Shown here: positions 1 through 7,542 of the stretch, piece after piece
How the letters are laid out: each line of letters opens with the position of its first letter
Numbering within the stretch: position 1 is the first letter of the stretch
Assembly (NCBI GenBank): GCA_016763895.1
Contig: JAESSV010000030.1
Location: 1-10,453, forward strand
DNA: 10,453 nt
DNA from: Magnetovibrio sp.
GTDB lineage: Bacteria; Pseudomonadota; Alphaproteobacteria; Rhodospirillales; Magnetovibrionaceae
Reading direction: 5' to 3'
Notes under the pieces: generated by a model
What the model saw: the letters and a program-made list of their open reading frames with translations, nothing else
The model's database searches: none
Told to the model about the DNA's origin: nothing
Position numbers and translations under genes: made by a program

Positions 1-1487
1 CAACCTTGCAAAACCGCCTGTATCACCACATGACGGATTTGGACCTGAACTTCTTTCACAACAATGCCACGGGAACGCTCGTGTCTCGGTATGTGAATGA
101 TGTTGGTGCGTTGCGGGTTGCCGTATCGCATGCCATCACCGTTTTTGGCAAAGACATGCTGTCCCTGATTGGCTTGGTCGCCGTAATGTTTATTCAAGAT
201 TGGGAATTGGCGATCATTGCCTTTGTTGTGTTTCCGATTGCGATTATCCCCATTTCAAAAATTGGTCGACGCATGCGCAAGGTCACCGTCAACGCTCAAG
301 TCGAAATGGGTCAGTTGATCACCACGCTTGAGCAAAGTTTTCAAGGCATCCGGGTCGTTAAATCTTATGGTATGGAAGACTATGAACGGGGCCGCATCGC
401 CACGTTGGTGGATAATTTGTACAAACTGTATTTTAAATCCATGCGCACGCGGTCTTTATCCAGCCCGATCATGGAAACCTTGGGCGGCGTCGCGATTACG
501 TCTGTGATCATTTATGGCGGGCACCGCGTTATTCAAAATGCGACCGATCCCGGTGGTTTCTTTTCCTTTATCACCGCATTGCTTTTGGCGTACGAACCTT
601 TGAAACGTTTGGCAAATTTGAATGCCACAGTTCAAGAAGGCTTGGCCGGTGCGCAACGGACCTTCGAAGCCCTGGATTTCCCCAACGGCTTGACCGAAAG
701 CGAAAATGCGGTTGAACTTGACGTGACAAGCGGGGCGATAAGCCTTGAAAATGTTTCTTTTTCTTACCCCAAAGCCGATGATGTCGAAGGTGAACAAGGG
801 GCCGCGTTGACGGATATTTCTATTACGATCCCGGCGGGAAAAACCGTGGCCTTGGTCGGTGCATCGGGTGCTGGAAAATCCACCATCATGAATTTGTTGC
901 CCCGGCTTTATGATATCAATTCAGGTGTGATCCGTATTGATGGGCAAAATATTGAAACGCTAACCTTTAAGTCGTTGCGTCATTGTATGGCTTTGGTTAG
1001 CCAGGAAATCATGTTGTTTGACGATACCGTAAAAAACAACATTGCCTATGGCCAACTCGAAGCCAGCTTTGATGACATTCAAAAAGCGGCCCAACATGCC
1101 GCCGCTCATGACTTTATTTTAGAACTTCCAGATGGTTATGAAACCATGGTGGGCGAACACGGTGTGCGCTTGTCCGGTGGGCAACGGCAACGATTGGCCA
1201 TTGCGCGGGCCATGTTGAAAAATGCGCCCATTTTGTTGTTGGACGAAGCCACCTCGGCTTTGGATACGGAATCCGAACGTCACGTGCAAACCGCGTTGAA
1301 TGAATTGATGAAAAATCGCACCACTTTGGTGATTGCGCACCGTCTGTCCACGGTGGTCAATGCAGATGTCATTTATGTGATGGATAAAGGCCGTATTGCC
1401 GAACAAGGGTCCCATGCGGAACTTGTCAAAAAAGGTGGTATTTACGCCAACTTGTACCAATTACAGTTTGTTCAAGAGCAAGATTAG
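1..1487 (+). CDS. MsbA-like ABC exporter (membrane and ATPase domains fused), 5' partial
   Basis: The frame is open from the left edge to TAG at 1485-1487, giving about 494 residues. Family members are usually about 580-600 residues, so the N-terminus and first membrane helices lie outside. A TTG at position 6 is internal and not a real start. The visible part begins in the membrane domain (FFHNNATGTLVSRYVNDV, the usual start of the TM2-TM3 region). It continues through hydrophobic helices to an ABC ATPase with Walker A GASGAGKST (858-884), signature LSGGQRQR (1170-1193), Walker B ILLLDEATSALD (from 1231) and the H-loop IAHRLSTV. Fused half-transporters of this type work as inner-membrane homodimers that flip lipid A-core or other lipid-linked substrates; the substrate here is inferred only. 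The FkbM gene follows after 25 bases. A non-MsbA glycolipid or peptide exporter cannot be excluded. Confidence 0.93.
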   Translation, partial: TLQNRLYHHMTDLDLNFFHNNATGTLVSRYVNDVGALRVAVSHAITVFGKDMLSLIGLVAVMFIQDWELAIIAFVVFPIAIIPISKIGRRMRKVTVNAQVEMGQLITTLEQSFQGIRVVKSYGMEDYERGRIATLVDNLYKLYFKSMRTRSLSSPIMETLGGVAITSVIIYGGHRVIQNATDPGGFFSFITALLLAYEPLKRLANLNATVQEGLAGAQRTFEALDFPNGLTESENAVELDVTSGAISLENVSFSYPKADDVEGEQGAALTDISITIPAGKTVALVGASGAGKSTIMNLLPRLYDINSGVIRIDGQNIETLTFKSLRHCMALVSQEIMLFDDTVKNNIAYGQLEASFDDIQKAAQHAAAHDFILELPDGYETMVGEHGVRLSGGQRQRLAIARAMLKNAPILLLDEATSALDTESERHVQTALNELMKNRTTLVIAHRLSTVVNADVIYVMDKGRIAEQGSHAELVKKGGIYANLYQLQFVQEQD

Positions 1488-1512
1488 TCGCCAAAGACCT
1501 TAGGGAAATACG

Positions 1513-2217
1513 ATGTCGTCGATTGATCAAAAGAAAAAACCAAGATCAATATGGAAAGAAAAGTTGCGATTGGTGCGCAAACGTTGGTGGACCAAAAGTT
1601 ACAGCCAACACGGCGAAGATCTTGTTCTTTTGGCTATTTTTGATGGGTATAAAACCGGTCGTTATGTCGATGTTGGAAGTTTTCATCCCAGACGTTATTC
1701 AAACACGCGGGTCCTCTTTGAAGCGGGTTGGCAGGGCATTAATATTGATATCTCTAAACGCAAATTGGCCTTGTTCGATTTTGACCGTCCCCAAGATCAA
1801 AATGTCTATTGTGCCGTTTCTGACAAGCCCGGTGAATTAAAGGCTTATGTGTTTGGAACCGGGAGCGCATTGGATACAACCGACAAAGACATGGCTGATA
1901 ATTGGGCCAAAAAGTTTGGTATGTCTTATGAAGAAGTTCAAGTGCCAAGCCGGACCCTGACGAGCATTCTCAACGACTGTAAACTTGAACAATTTGATTA
2001 TTTAAATATAGATGTCGAAGGTGCCGAAATTTCCGTCCTTAATGGTCTGGATTTTAGCAAATACAAACCCCGTTGCATTTCCATTGAAATTCACGGGAGC
2101 ATAGAAGATGTGCCGACGACAGAAACGTATAAAATCTTGAAAAACCAAGGCTACGAACTCCATGCTTGGTTGCGCCCGACGTTTATATTTGTATTGCCTG
2201 AACAAGCGAGAAACTAA
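1513..2217 (+). CDS. FkbM family SAM-dependent methyltransferase
   Basis: The 234-residue protein starts at ATG 1513, with AGGGA (1502-1506) six bases upstream as a good ribosome site. YSQHGEDLVL (residues 30-39) and YVDVGSFHPRRYSNT (51-65) are typical of the FkbM group, where the DVG segment forms the S-adenosylmethionine site. A second hallmark, DYLNIDVEGAE, is at residues 162-172. FkbM-type enzymes usually O-methylate sugars or polyketide hydroxyls and are common in capsule and O-antigen loci, so sugar methylation is the likely role; the acceptor is unknown. The N-terminus is Lys/Arg-rich with no signal peptide, so the protein should be cytoplasmic. It is probably co-transcribed with the ABC exporter. 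Its stop TAA (2215-2217) overlaps the stop of the convergent radical SAM gene. Confidence 0.9.
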   Translation: MSSIDQKKKPRSIWKEKLRLVRKRWWTKSYSQHGEDLVLLAIFDGYKTGRYVDVGSFHPRRYSNTRVLFEAGWQGINIDISKRKLALFDFDRPQDQNVYCAVSDKPGELKAYVFGTGSALDTTDKDMADNWAKKFGMSYEEVQVPSRTLTSILNDCKLEQFDYLNIDVEGAEISVLNGLDFSKYKPRCISIEIHGSIEDVPTTETYKILKNQGYELHAWLRPTFIFVLPEQARN

Positions 2218-3323
2218 GACTTATTCATGTGGGATTTAAGGCGCGCCCGTTCACATTGCCCGCGTCGTTCATCTAGGTATTCGTCTGTGGTGATGGTTGA
2301 TCGCTTATGAGGCTTTCGGTAAATGCTCATAAATATTTTGCAATTGATACATTCTTTCGGATAATCATTTTTCTTGTGCCGTGCAAGAAGGTCTTCAAAT
2401 AATGGGTTTTCTGGAGATAATATTTCGTACAGAGGGCTTTTCTTGACGTCGCCGATGATGAGACCTTTTTCTGCACGGCAAGCACAGGCATTGACCCGTC
2501 CATCGGCCATAATCACCGGTCCAGCAAACAGCAAGGCACACGGTCCTATCATTGGAACAGAAGGTCCAACAATTTTGAACCCCATGTCGAGCTCGTCCAT
2601 GTCGGCCTGAGTGATGCGACCACTCCAACTGTCTAAATCCCCTTCGTTGCCGCTCCAATAAAAATCACCATTTTGCTGGGCAAGCTTACGTACAGAACGT
2701 TGTAGGTCATTTTCATCGGCGCCCGGTTTGTCGTGAGGAGTCCAATTAAATTTTTGATCCGTTTTGATGCAACCCGCAAGTTTCGCCTGAAATTTATCAG
2801 AAATACTGGCCAGGTAATTCACGTTTTTAATGAGTCTATGATATTGCGAGGCGGGACGATTGGTGACCTTTCGAAAGCTTGCCAAAGAGTGCCCATAAAA
2901 GCTGATGGTCATGCGCGTCAGCTTCTTTGCGTTGGACAGTTGGCTCAAGGCATCTTCTGAAGCCGTTATGAGGTTCGTAATGAACTCATAACCTTTTATT
3001 TTAGGGTGGCGCTCTAAAAAATCAATTTTATCAGAAAAATGTTTGTCGATGAAAATATCCCCCATAAGAGGTGTTAAGGCGATATATTCTTGATCAAGAT
3101 CGGCCAATTGATTGATGTTGTCAAAGAAGTCATCATTCGACATGATGACTTTTCCTTCATCTTTATCTTTATACGCACAAAATTCACAGTTTAGATTGCA
3201 AACACCACTCATCTCCACTGTGATTGCAGAGTATTTATCTTTTGTTATATATTGTTTTGAATTTAGTTTATTCCAAAGTATTCTAATCGAGTGTTTATAA
3301 TACTTTACTCTATGGCTTAACAT
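2214..3323 (-). CDS. Radical SAM/SPASM domain protein
   Basis: The 369-residue protein starts at ATG 3323-3321, with AGGA seven bases upstream on the minus strand. Residues 42-49 hold C-x3-C-x2-C (CNLNCEFC), which binds the radical-SAM 4Fe-4S cluster. The middle fits the TIM-barrel core (TPLMGDIFIDKHF, then ISFYGHSLASFRKVT). The C-terminal third has Cys262, Cys280, Cys282, Cys325 and Cys328 in a SPASM-like arrangement around ADGRVNACAC and ECINC, suggesting auxiliary clusters. Such enzymes modify peptides, sugars or other small molecules by radical chemistry; related ones occur in polysaccharide loci, where substrates are mostly unknown. No precursor peptide is visible beside it. The gene is AT-rich compared with the operon to its right (12 of 60 bases are G or C at 3241-3300), which suggests separate acquisition. 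The substrate cannot be assigned. Confidence 0.88.
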   Translation of the reverse strand: MLSHRVKYYKHSIRILWNKLNSKQYITKDKYSAITVEMSGVCNLNCEFCAYKDKDEGKVIMSNDDFFDNINQLADLDQEYIALTPLMGDIFIDKHFSDKIDFLERHPKIKGYEFITNLITASEDALSQLSNAKKLTRMTISFYGHSLASFRKVTNRPASQYHRLIKNVNYLASISDKFQAKLAGCIKTDQKFNWTPHDKPGADENDLQRSVRKLAQQNGDFYWSGNEGDLDSWSGRITQADMDELDMGFKIVGPSVPMIGPCALLFAGPVIMADGRVNACACRAEKGLIIGDVKKSPLYEILSPENPLFEDLLARHKKNDYPKECINCKIFMSIYRKPHKRSTITTDEYLDERRGQCERARLKSHMNKS

Positions 3324-3350
3324 TATTAAGTCCTATATTTGTGCGCGTTG

Positions 3351-3378
3351 AATAGAAATCTATCACACATGTTGTCGA
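3351..3378 (-). promoter_or_regulatory. Candidate sigma70-type promoter for the radical SAM gene
   Basis: On the minus strand, TCGACA (3378-3373, 5 of 6 matches to the -35 consensus) is followed after 16 bases by TCTATT (3356-3351, 4 of 6 matches to the -10). Transcription would start near 3344 and leave a leader of about 20 bases before the ATG at 3323, enough for the AGGA site. This rests on consensus matching by eye in AT-rich DNA, where chance matches are common. Confidence 0.28.
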
Positions 3379-3459
3379 TATTCGTTAGGTTTTGTTCACG
3401 CTAAGTTATGAAACACAAAAATAGGGTGGAGCTGTGATTACCCGATAAGGTATAAGATA

Positions 3460-3489
3460 TTCTGATACTATTAAGAGAATCTCTATAAT
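3460..3489 (+). promoter_or_regulatory. Candidate promoter for the radical SAM pseudogene
   Basis: TATAAT at 3484-3489 matches the -10 consensus exactly. An 18-base spacer separates it from a weak -35 candidate, TTCTGA (3460-3465). An 11-base palindrome (3474-3484) overlaps the spacer and the first base of the -10, and could be an operator, but it is too short to claim. The -35 is poor and the region is AT-rich, so this is tentative. Confidence 0.25.
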
Positions 3490-3527
3490 ATGTCTGAAAA
3501 TAAAATGCCGCACAATGTTTTTGCAGT

Positions 3528-4373
3528 TTGATACAAGATTGTCTTTTTAAGGCGGTGTTGCTTTTTACGCGTCTGAAAAAATATTTTGTGAAAGAGCATT
3601 TTGAAGTCCAGACCAACAAGCACAAAGCAGCTTTGCTGTTTAAAAGGTCCGTTCGACATATTGATATCGAGATTTCAAGCTATTGTAATCGCGTTTGTGC
3701 TTACTGCCCCAATGCCTTTGTCGAGCTTCGTTCGGCGCATGAATATATTGAAGATGGTATCTTAAAATATCTTAACATCATTAGCCCGGATCAATTACAA
3801 CAAGATTATCGGCTTGCACCGTTACAACGGGCCTTTGCAAGATCAGGTATATTTCTTTAAACGGATGACGCAAGTTCGCCAAATGATTCCCAACGCAAAA
3901 GTCGAAGTCTATACCAATGGGGATTATCTCAATCATGATTATGTCGAGGCCCTTTATGCGGAACACTGTCGCAGACTGCATGCAACAGCCCATGTGAATT
4001 GGGATCGGTATTGTGCAGAGAAAGGTAAAGCCTATCTTTTAAAGTTGGTGGAAAAATTAGGGTTTAAATACACCGTCATTACGGATACTCAAGACATGAC
4101 TATATGTGAAATTCATGTGGGTAAAAAATGCATTTTACCGATCAAATTTCTAATTTTATGGCCGTGTCTTAGACCGGAAATACCTATGCCAATGATCGGG
4201 GACAATCGCTAGATATCTCATCGATTTACAAACGAACTTCAGCCTGTTTACGTCAATTTTAAGAAGCATCAATTGAATCTACGGGGAAGTTTATGCCGTG
4301 CACCACTTGCGACGATAAGCTTGTTGGCGAGACTGTAGCGTTGCGTCAGTGTCAGAAATTCGCCAAGACTTAA
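3528..4373 (+). pseudogene. Radical SAM/SPASM protein pseudogene (frameshifted, nonsense, internally shortened)
   Basis: Pieces of one radical SAM protein lie in two plus-strand frames. Piece A (TTG 3528, or GTG 3555, to about 3770) has the cluster motif CNRVCAYC, with Cys codons at 3684, 3696 and 3705. About one extra base at 3768-3773 shifts the frame. Piece B (about 3772-4125) continues with ARINYNKIIGLHRYNGPLQD and VEVYTNGDYLNHDY, where relatives have RYNEPLAD and YTNGDYL. Near the A6 run at 4123-4128 the frame moves again. Piece C returns to the first frame (MHFTDQISNFMAVS) and is broken by TAG 4170-4172 and TAA 4260-4262. It then carries YKRTSACLRQF and KFMPCTTCDDK. Relatives have about 30-60 residues, including an NG..PCC motif, between the last two segments; here that part seems deleted. 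The piece C frame runs to TAA 4371-4373, just into the neighbouring gene's end, but the true end is uncertain. The product cannot be functional. Homology is from motif memory. Confidence 0.82.
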
Positions 4374-5299
4374 GGCAATCGCACATTTGATGTGGTGCGA
4401 AAAGCTTCGCAGCTGGATTGGATCAAAGCCGACGTGTTGCCAAAATTTGGGAACAACACCGCACGGATATAGCGGCCAAAGTGTTTGGACAAAATGGACG
4501 CCCCCCCAACACGTTTGGCCCATTTCCAAGCCCGCCCGGTGGTGCGTTGAACGATTTTAGATTTAAGTTTTGCGGGCAATTCGGGGTGATCGGCAATAAA
4601 ATACGCCAAGGCAAAATTAAGGTCGTGTAGAACCTGTGCCCCACCGCCAAGGTCAGACGCACGGTCCGCAACATCGACAGGTGTCCAATGTAACACCTTG
4701 GGAACAAACGCTAAATTTGAATGGGCCAAGATGCGCAAGGCAAAAGAATAGCCTTGGATAAAGACTCGTGGATCACATCCACCCACGGCCCGAGCGGCTT
4801 CGGTGGTGACCAAAATACAGCTTAAATTAAACATGGATTTTCTGGACACGGTTTGAAGTGCCGTTGTCAAAGTTTGGTAAGGCACATCGGGCAAGGGCAG
4901 ATCGGGGGCGTTCATTTCTTCAGAAGATGTAAGAACTTCCTCACCCAGACTATAGGCGACGTCAACACCGGTTTCTTTAAGCGCGGACAAAAGCTCTAGG
5001 GTCGCGCGAGGGTGCAAAATATCATCGCCGTCCACAAATTTAATATAACGCGCGGTCACCGCATCGATACAGCGATTGGTCGCAATCGCCGGGCCCGTAT
5101 TTTCTTGTTCGATAATATGCACGTTGTCATGGCTTTGGGAATGTTGCTTCAACAAAGCCACGGTGTCATCGGTAGAGCCATCATCGATAAAAATGTATTC
5201 ACATTCACCCAAGCCTTGTTGGGCAAAGACACTGTTGAGAACTTGCTGCACAAATGCAGATTTATTGTAAAATGTAATGACAAAGCTAACGTCGAGCAT
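4370..5299 (-). CDS. Family 2 glycosyltransferase (GT-A fold)
   Basis: The chosen start is ATG 5299-5297, giving 309 residues that begin MLDVSFVITFYNK. It lies two bases after the stop of the UDP-xylose synthase gene; a TTG at 5308 would overlap that gene and is less likely. FVITFYNK, IFIDDGSTDDT (residues 36-46) and FVDGDD (88-93, the metal/nucleotide-binding DxD) are clear GT2 hallmarks. GT2 enzymes transfer a sugar from a nucleotide donor, here probably to a lipid-linked glycan on the cytoplasmic face of the inner membrane. No membrane helix is obvious, though the C-terminal region is basic. Residue 183 is Gly in FIQGYSFALRI, where relatives generally have an acidic residue (ED or QD), so activity may be weakened. 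No strong ribosome site is seen, so translational coupling to the gene upstream is likely. Donor and acceptor are unknown. Confidence 0.9.
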   Translation of the reverse strand: MLDVSFVITFYNKSAFVQQVLNSVFAQQGLGECEYIFIDDGSTDDTVALLKQHSQSHDNVHIIEQENTGPAIATNRCIDAVTARYIKFVDGDDILHPRATLELLSALKETGVDVAYSLGEEVLTSSEEMNAPDLPLPDVPYQTLTTALQTVSRKSMFNLSCILVTTEAARAVGGCDPRVFIQGYSFALRILAHSNLAFVPKVLHWTPVDVADRASDLGGGAQVLHDLNFALAYFIADHPELPAKLKSKIVQRTTGRAWKWAKRVGGASILSKHFGRYIRAVLFPNFGNTSALIQSSCEAFRTTSNVRLP

Positions 5300-5301
5300 T
5301 G

Positions 5302-6249
5302 TTAACAACCCAGATCCTGAAAGTATTGAATGGTCACCTTAAGGCCATCATCCAATTGCACCTTGGGTTCCCAGTTCAGAACAGATTTTGCCAAGCTGAT
5401 GTCGGGGCAACGTTGCATGGGATCGTCGGTGGGCAAATCATTATAAACCAGTTTCGATTTCGACCCGGTCAATTGAATGACTTTTTCGGCCAATTCTTTG
5501 ATGGTGAATTCACCGGGGTTGCCAAGGTTCATCGGGCCGGTCACGTCATCGGTTTCCATGAAGCGTATAAATCCATCGATTAAGTCATCCACATAGCAAA
5601 ACGAGCGGGTTTGCAGGCCATCGCCATAAATCGTGATGTCTTCGTCTTTGAGCGCCTGGATGATGAAATTTGACACCACGCGACCATCGTTAGGATGCAT
5701 GTTGGGGCCATAGGTGTTGAAAATGCGCACCACGCGAATATCGGTTCCGTACTGACGATGGTAATCAAAAAAGAGCGTCTCAGCACACCGCTTGCCTTCG
5801 TCATAACACGCACGGGGGCCAATGGGATTGACGCTGCCGCGATAATCTTCGGTTTGCGGATGGACTTCGGGGTCCCCATAAACTTCGGACGTGGAAGACT
5901 GGAAAATACGCGCGTTGGTGCGTCTCGCCAAATCCAACATGTTGATGGCGCCATGAACCGAAGTCTTGGTGGTTTGGACCGGGTCGTGTTGATAGTGAAC
6001 GGGTGATGCCGGACAGGCTAGGTTATAGATTTCATCGACTTCCACATACAATGGAAATGTCACATCGTGACGCATCACTTCAAACTTTGGATTATCCATT
6101 AAATGAAGGATGTTGTCTTTGGGGCCGGTGAAAAAATTGTCGACACAAATAACATCGTGGCCTTTTTTCAACAACCTTTCGCACAGGTGCGAGCCTAAAA
6201 AACCAGCGCCACCCGTGACGAGGATTCGTTAGCGTTCAAATGTAGGCAT
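5302..6249 (-). pseudogene. UDP-glucuronate decarboxylase (UDP-xylose synthase), interrupted by an in-frame stop at codon 7
   Basis: This NAD-dependent short-chain dehydrogenase family enzyme converts UDP-glucuronate to UDP-xylose. Identifying features are [23 protein letters not shown]149-x3-K153 in CYDEGK, and [21 protein letters not shown]. The natural start appears to be ATG 6249-6247, six bases after the ligase stop, with AAGGT just upstream. That frame would give 315 codons and reads MPTFER, then TAA (6231-6229), then [15 protein letters not shown], the complete Rossmann NAD motif. No ATG, GTG or TTG lies between the TAA and that motif. The first later start (TTG 6174) would omit the glycine motif. 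The gene is therefore full length apart from one nonsense codon: a recent inactivating mutation, a sequence error, or a very unusual start such as ATC just after the stop. All other residues look intact. The family assignment is strong; the broken status depends on one base. Confidence 0.85.
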
Positions 6250-6255
6250 AGCGTT

Positions 6256-7542
6256 TTAAGACCTTGTGGTTGGTGAAGGTGGATTTGATGTATTAGAACT
6301 ATATATTTGTTGTTCACGAGAACAAGACATAATTGCAAAAAGAACAAAGAACGTGAGCTGCCACCATGCGGCCCAAATGGAAAAATTAAACAGCGCACTG
6401 GACCAAAAAGCCGCCATAAGGGCCAACCTTGCCAAGTCAGCCTCGTTATGCGTGGCCCGGTAGCGTTTCAAAAGCTGCCAAGCGACAAACCCAAGCGTAA
6501 AAAGAATCGGAAGAAAACCGATGAGGCCCGCTTCGGACAATATTTCCATGGCCCAGTTATGAGGGTGAGACGGAACCCAAGCTGCGCTCTGGCCAAGCCC
6601 CGGAACGGGAAGTTTTGCTCCGGGCAAGCGGTTCAATTGATCGATGCCATTGCCCACCCAGGGGTGGTCTAAAAAACGTTCATAAGCATATTTCCAGATG
6701 TTTTGACGATGAGGATCAACCAGCCATTCGGGAAGATAGCTGCCCTTTAAGTGCACGGTTTCTTTTTCGATGCTGTACACCCAAGCGATGCCCGCCATAA
6801 CGATGGTGCCCGTTGTCCCAATCAAAAGCCGTATATGGCGGCGTTTTGCCACAACAAATGCGATGGTTGTGGTCAGGGCCATGATCATAAAGCCAGCCAA
6901 AGCCGCACGGTTATGGGTTGAAACGATGGTGATCAAAGCCAGTGGCGTATAGATAAATCCAGCCCACCACCAACACCGTCCAAGTTTGTATCCTGCAAAA
7001 GTCACCACAGGGATAAGGCACAGGGCAACCGCGGCAAAGGCCTTAAGGGCAAATATAGGCCGCGCACCCATGATAATTTTGCCTTTGAAGGCGGACAGAA
7101 TCATAGGCACACCATTTAACGATAAAACAGCGGCGAATGTTAACACGATGGCGGATATGATAAGGGCTTTAAACAACACCTTGTGAGCATCTTGTCGGTT
7201 ATACAAAACCGAGCCCATGGCGGTGGCAGCCAAAATAAAGCCCCCACTTCGGGCAATCATTTTGAATGAGCCTGTGACGTCAAAAGAAAAGAATGCGGTT
7301 ATGGACCAGACCAAAAATATTGCGGCAATTATTTTTGCCTGCGTGCTGCAAAGCGCATCCTTAAACCATGCGCGGCTTTGGATCGAACGTACCAGAACAA
7401 AGATTGAGGCTACCAAGGCCAATCCCAAGGCCGCTTGTTGTGGTGCCACTCCGCTCGCCCGCAAAGGCATGGCTATGCCCAACATGAAAGCGATAAAGCC
7501 AAGGATATATGAAAACCGAAGGGGGGGCGCGGGTGTGTTCAT
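6256..7542 (-). CDS. O-antigen ligase/polymerase family membrane protein (Wzy/WaaL-like)
   Basis: The 428-residue protein is mostly hydrophobic, with about ten or more likely transmembrane segments. A long periplasmic loop lies in the second half, around YLPEWLVDPHRQNIWKYAYE and the following GNGIDQLNRL. That loop ends in PSHPHNWAMEILSEAGLIGF, with H326-P-H328-N329, the hallmark of the O-antigen ligase/polymerase family (Wzy_C). These proteins join undecaprenyl-linked glycans to lipid A-core, to each other, or to proteins at the periplasmic face. Sequence alone does not separate polymerase from ligase. ATG 7542 is preferred: a longer frame to 7641 would overlap asnB by 43 bases and add a non-hydrophobic tail copied from asnB coding DNA. 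The gap from asnB is 56 bases and the gap to the next gene is 6. Confidence 0.85.
   Translation of the reverse strand: MNTPAPPLRFSYILGFIAFMLGIAMPLRASGVAPQQAALGLALVASIFVLVRSIQSRAWFKDALCSTQAKIIAAIFLVWSITAFFSFDVTGSFKMIARSGGFILAATAMGSVLYNRQDAHKVLFKALIISAIVLTFAAVLSLNGVPMILSAFKGKIIMGARPIFALKAFAAVALCLIPVVTFAGYKLGRCWWWAGFIYTPLALITIVSTHNRAALAGFMIMALTTTIAFVVAKRRHIRLLIGTTGTIVMAGIAWVYSIEKETVHLKGSYLPEWLVDPHRQNIWKYAYERFLDHPWVGNGIDQLNRLPGAKLPVPGLGQSAAWVPSHPHNWAMEILSEAGLIGFLPILFTLGFVAWQLLKRYRATHNEADLARLALMAAFWSSALFNFSIWAAWWQLTFFVLFAIMSCSREQQIYSSNTSNPPSPTTRS

Larger units (their letters stand above)
3324..3527. other. AT-rich divergent intergenic region
   Basis: This stretch of about 200 bases separates the minus-strand radical SAM gene from the plus-strand radical SAM pseudogene. 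No convincing open frame, tRNA or terminator is visible. It should hold the promoters of both divergent genes. It contains a short palindrome, AGAGA-A-TCTCT (3474-3484), next to a candidate -10 box. Base composition is low in G+C (18 of 60 at 3481-3540) compared with the operon to the right (36 of 60 at 8641-8700). Confidence 0.6.

Noticed and set aside
3474..3484. Palindrome AGAGA-A-TCTCT as an operator
   Set aside because: Five-base arms in AT-rich DNA occur by chance; no second copy was noticed nearby.
3814..4212. A separate small plus-strand gene of 132 codons
   Set aside because: It begins in the middle of a radical SAM core and continues the protein that starts with CNRVCAYC, so it is a pseudogene fragment.
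4397..4410. Hairpin GCGAA-AAGC-TTCGC as a terminator
   Set aside because: It is short, lies inside the GT2 coding region, and has no T-run after it on either strand.
5300..5308. TTG start for the GT2 gene at 5308
   Set aside because: It overlaps the stop of the preceding gene, while ATG at 5299 gives the normal GT2 N-terminus MLDVSFVITFYNK.
5302..6174. UDP-xylose synthase as an intact 290-residue gene from TTG 6174
   Set aside because: This start would drop the [13 protein letters not shown]-binding motif, which is encoded in the same frame just upstream.
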